Assembly (NCBI RefSeq): GCF_001457815.1
Contig: NZ_LN898216.1
Span: 1-64,000, forward strand
Source of the DNA: Vitreoscilla massiliensis
GTDB taxonomy: Bacteria > Pseudomonadota > Gammaproteobacteria > Burkholderiales > Neisseriaceae
Reading direction: 5' to 3'
DNA: 64,000 nt
Below the pieces are notes generated by a model. The model did not search any database and had not been told where the DNA came from. It saw only the letters and a program-made list of their open reading frames with translations. Made by a program: the position numbers and the translations under genes. Position 1 is the first letter of the stretch. Each line of letters starts with the position of its first letter. Shown one piece after another: positions 61,682 to 64,000 of the stretch.

Positions 61682-62554
61682 TTATGCCTTTGGCTTATGA
61701 AACATCAAATAATTGCCAGCCAAAATCAACACCATGCCCACTACCGCCGCCACATGCCATTGATAGCCTTCCCAAACCGTCGAAATGCTCAACGCCACCA
61801 AAGGAAACAACAACGTGGTGTAAGCCGATTGCGCCGCTCCCAAGCGTTTGACCAGCGTGAAATACGCGGTAAAACCGATGACCGAGCCAAACAGCGCCAA
61901 ATACAGCAAAGACCACACAAACGGCGCTTGCAGCGGCATGGCCAAACCCACATCAAATACCCACGCCAAACCTGCCAAAATCACCGTGCCGTAGAGCATC
62001 GCATAAGCATTGGTGCTGAACACATCCAAGCCATGTTTCTGATGGCGCACACTGAGCATATTGCCCAAGGAAAAACCATAAGTACCGAGCATGGCCAAGC
62101 CTATTCCCCACAATTGCCCCAACTGCCAAGTGCCAAAATCCAATTCATGCCAAAACAGCAATACGATGCCGAGCAAACCCATACAAGCGGCCGGTAAAAA
62201 ACGCGCGTGCGGCTTTTGTCCAAAAAACAGCCAAGCATTCAGGGCATTGAAAAACACCGCCATCGAAAATATCACCGATTCCAAGCCGGAATTGATGTAG
62301 CGCACAGCGGTGTAAAAACACACAAAATTGAGGCTGAACACGCACAAGCTTTGTAACACACAAAAGCCGTGGTCACGCCAACGCAAGCGCTGCAAACGCC
62401 CCGTCAGCGCCAAACCCATGAGCAACACCAACGCGGCGATGGCAAAGCGCCAAAAAATCGCCGTCAACGGCGGCGCATACGCGCTTTGCAAGGTGATGCC
62501 TATCCAAGTGGTGCCCCAAATCAACACCACCGCCACATACAATAAAACATTCAT
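61682..62554 (-). CDS. EamA-type (DMT) transporter
   Basis: This 290-residue inner-membrane protein has ten hydrophobic segments arranged as two EamA repeats. It opens with VAVVLIWGTTWIGITLQ, and the second repeat holds YLALFGSVIGFTAYFTLVKRLGA. Such carriers usually export metabolites or drugs. It is divergent from an AraC-type regulator gene (62741), which is a likely controller. Confidence 0.92.
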   Translation of the reverse strand: MNVLLYVAVVLIWGTTWIGITLQSAYAPPLTAIFWRFAIAALVLLMGLALTGRLQRLRWRDHGFCVLQSLCVFSLNFVCFYTAVRYINSGLESVIFSMAVFFNALNAWLFFGQKPHARFLPAACMGLLGIVLLFWHELDFGTWQLGQLWGIGLAMLGTYGFSLGNMLSVRHQKHGLDVFSTNAYAMLYGTVILAGLAWVFDVGLAMPLQAPFVWSLLYLALFGSVIGFTAYFTLVKRLGAAQSAYTTLLFPLVALSISTVWEGYQWHVAAVVGMVLILAGNYLMFHKPKA

Positions 62555-62673
62555 GTCGTTTAACCTGTTTCAAAACCAGCGCTCAGTCTGCACCATCGAC
62601 CCAAAGCGCGCTGCGCCAAAACAGCGCCAGACTGTTCTGTTCTTGTGGTTTTTTGCAAAGTCTCGTCATTCAT

Positions 62674-62688
62674 GCGGCCTGTAAGGCC
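62674..62688 (+). repeat. Single DUS in the divergent promoter region
   Basis: GCGGCCTGTAAGGCC contains GGCC on both sides of TGTAA and can form a small hairpin. It lies between the EamA and AraC genes. Confidence 0.6.
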
Positions 62689-62740
62689 AAAAAACCCCTA
62701 CAATAGCGTGGTTTAACGCATCTTTGCCGAGCGCAGATTT

Positions 62741-63595
62741 ATGGCTTACCAAACCCGACAACAATTGGAGCAAACCCACGCCGTGTTGCACAACAGCGTG
62801 AATCTCAGCTCGGGCATGCAACTGGCGCAGTGGAGCAATCACCACGACCATGTGGCGGTGTGCAGCGACCACCACACGCTGAGTTTGTATGTGCACGAAG
62901 GCTATGAGAGTTACCAAAAAACCCGCATGGGCTGGAAAAATGGCGGCGCGCCGGGCAAGTTTTGCCTGATGCCCAAACACCAGCGCAGCGAATGGGACAT
63001 ACGCGGGCAATTGGGCTTTGTGCACCTGTATTTCACCGATGCGCATTTGCACGACATCGCCACGCAAGTGTGGGACAAAGACCCGCACAACATCGTCTTG
63101 AACGAGCAAGCGTTTTGCCGCGATGAGCACATCGCGCAGTTATACCAATTGTTTTTGCTGGAGCCGACTTGGCAAGACCCTGCCAACCATTTGCAATTGA
63201 GCACCACCAGCACGCTGCTGCTCAACCACTTAATCAAACACTACGGCCAAGTGTCGTGGCAAGCGCCGCAAAGCAAAGGCGGCTTGTCGCCGCACAGTTT
63301 GCGCGTGGTGTTGGCTTACATAGACGCGCATCTGGCTGAGGCGCTGACTTTGCAAGACTTGGCGCAAGTGGTGCATTTAAGTGCCTACCATTTTGCCCAT
63401 ATGTTCAAGCAATCGACGCAGATGTCGCCGCACCAATATGTGTTGCAACGGCGCTTACAGCAAGCGCGTGATTTGATACGCAGCAGTGATGAGCCCTTGT
63501 TAGACATCGCCTTGCAATGCGGTTTTGGCAATGCCAGCCATTTCAGTCGCCGCTTCAAACAACACTTTGGCGTGTTGCCATCGCAATTGCGTTAA
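62741..63595 (+). CDS. AraC family transcriptional regulator
   Basis: This 284-residue regulator has an N-terminal sensor domain (about 1-170) and a C-terminal AraC domain (about 185-284). The two helix-turn-helix units are LTLQDLAQVVHLSAYHFAHMFKQSTQMSPHQY (in part) and PLLDIALQCGFGNASHFSRRFKQHFG. It is transcribed away from the EamA exporter, 186 bases apart, and probably regulates it. Confidence 0.92.
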   Translation: MAYQTRQQLEQTHAVLHNSVNLSSGMQLAQWSNHHDHVAVCSDHHTLSLYVHEGYESYQKTRMGWKNGGAPGKFCLMPKHQRSEWDIRGQLGFVHLYFTDAHLHDIATQVWDKDPHNIVLNEQAFCRDEHIAQLYQLFLLEPTWQDPANHLQLSTTSTLLLNHLIKHYGQVSWQAPQSKGGLSPHSLRVVLAYIDAHLAEALTLQDLAQVVHLSAYHFAHMFKQSTQMSPHQYVLQRRLQQARDLIRSSDEPLLDIALQCGFGNASHFSRRFKQHFGVLPSQLR

Positions 63596-63621
63596 GGGGT
63601 TTTGATAGCGTGTTGCAATGC

Positions 63622-63648
63622 TTACAGGCCGCATCAAGCGGCCTGTAA
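63622..63648. terminator. Bidirectional outward-facing DUS pair
   Basis: TTACAGGCCGC and GCGGCCTGTAA form an 11-bp stem with a 5-nt loop between convergent genes. Confidence 0.7.
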
Positions 63649-63668
63649 ATGTTTAAAACACTGTGATG

Positions 63669-64000
63669 TCATGATTGATTGCTGTAAGTCGGCGCGGTGG
63701 TGGTCGCAGGCTGATCTGCGGTTTCAGCAGTCGGCGTATGTTTGGCATCGACCGAGGCTTTCAAATTCACCAAGAAGATGGCCAAGGCAGCGATGAAACC
63801 TGGGATAGCGATGGCCAAGAAATTCATTTGGTGTGGCAATTCAAATGTCAGCAAAGCACCGGTCAAAACAGGGCCAACAATGGCGCCGATGCGGCCTATG
63901 CCCGAAGCCCAACCCATGCCAGTAGAGCGCACTGCTGCTGGATAGAACTGCGCCACAAAGGTATACAACAATATTTGTGAACCGATGGTGGCGGCGCCAG
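63669..64000 (-). CDS. Aromatic-acid:H+ symporter (MFS), C-terminal part
   Basis: Only the last 110 residues are in the window; the 5' part lies beyond position 64000. The segment FYPAAVRSTGMGWASGIGRIGAIVGPVLTGALL followed by IPGFIAALAIFLVNL matches the PcaK/BenK type of aromatic-acid importers. The C-terminus has an Ala/Thr-rich tail. It may be functionally related to the carboxymuconolactone decarboxylase gene at 38233, though far from it. Confidence 0.85.
   Translation of the reverse strand, partial: GAATIGSQILLYTFVAQFYPAAVRSTGMGWASGIGRIGAIVGPVLTGALLTFELPHQMNFLAIAIPGFIAALAIFLVNLKASVDAKHTPTAETADQPATTTAPTYSNQS

Overview
The window looks like a chromosomal segment of a Neisseriaceae-type betaproteobacterium (genus not determinable from sequence alone). 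The strongest evidence is a short repeat with core GCGGCCTGTAA, usually preceded by AA or AT. By eye it occurs about 70 times in 64 kb, alone inside genes or as inverted pairs between genes. That is the distribution expected of a DNA uptake sequence (DUS) in a naturally competent Neisseriaceae species, in a dialect unlike the Neisseria GCCGTCTGAA. The gene content is ordinary core metabolism for such a bacterium. I see no phage, insertion sequence or CRISPR array.

Layout. Positions 1-943 hold no convincing gene, only repeats. Positions 944-4194 carry an exported nuclease lipoprotein, two small unknown genes, a DUF2233 lipoprotein and a SUKH/SMI1 protein. Positions 4263-15145 carry ribF-ileS, an orphan amino-acid ABC permease, ubiD, a polyamine-binding lipoprotein, ettA and a small lipoprotein. 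A tRNA-Arg/tRNA-Glu operon with a near-consensus promoter follows. Positions 15588-22500 hold a DnaQ-type exonuclease fused to a degenerate Cho-like region, a tandem array of DUS-hairpin units, htpX, and a minus-strand operon ppk2-mug-DUF1963-proA. Positions 22584-27151 form a seven-gene plus-strand operon (purN, DUF3108-like, RsmB-type methyltransferase, grxD, TIGR02117-like, upp, DUF2322). Then come clpSA, a cold-shock gene, a YbaK/lipoprotein pair, the ogt-xerD-dinB-GT8 operon, a DUF523 gene, a His-rich small protein, and coaBC.

Positions 37562-51999 mix small membrane and pilin-like proteins, dut, mnmA, fadD, an MFS exporter, an AraC/LysE pair, an Rrf2 regulator with its NAD(P)-binding partner, and uvrB. 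Positions 52254-57587 are the most unusual region: an Lgt-fold membrane protein lacking canonical Lgt residues, six small membrane proteins (several sharing an LP..F.G.C motif), and a Cys-rich radical SAM enzyme of the MJ0619/Tes type, all on one strand. The right end has a Na/Pi cotransporter, a DUF1272 protein, an aldehyde dehydrogenase, a DMT exporter divergent from an AraC regulator, and a truncated aromatic-acid MFS transporter.

Most transcription units end in hairpins built from inverted DUS pairs, often between convergent genes. Several DUS copies lie inside coding sequence, where they are read as LQAA, FTGRL or SGL. All family names come from reading motifs by eye; no database search was possible.
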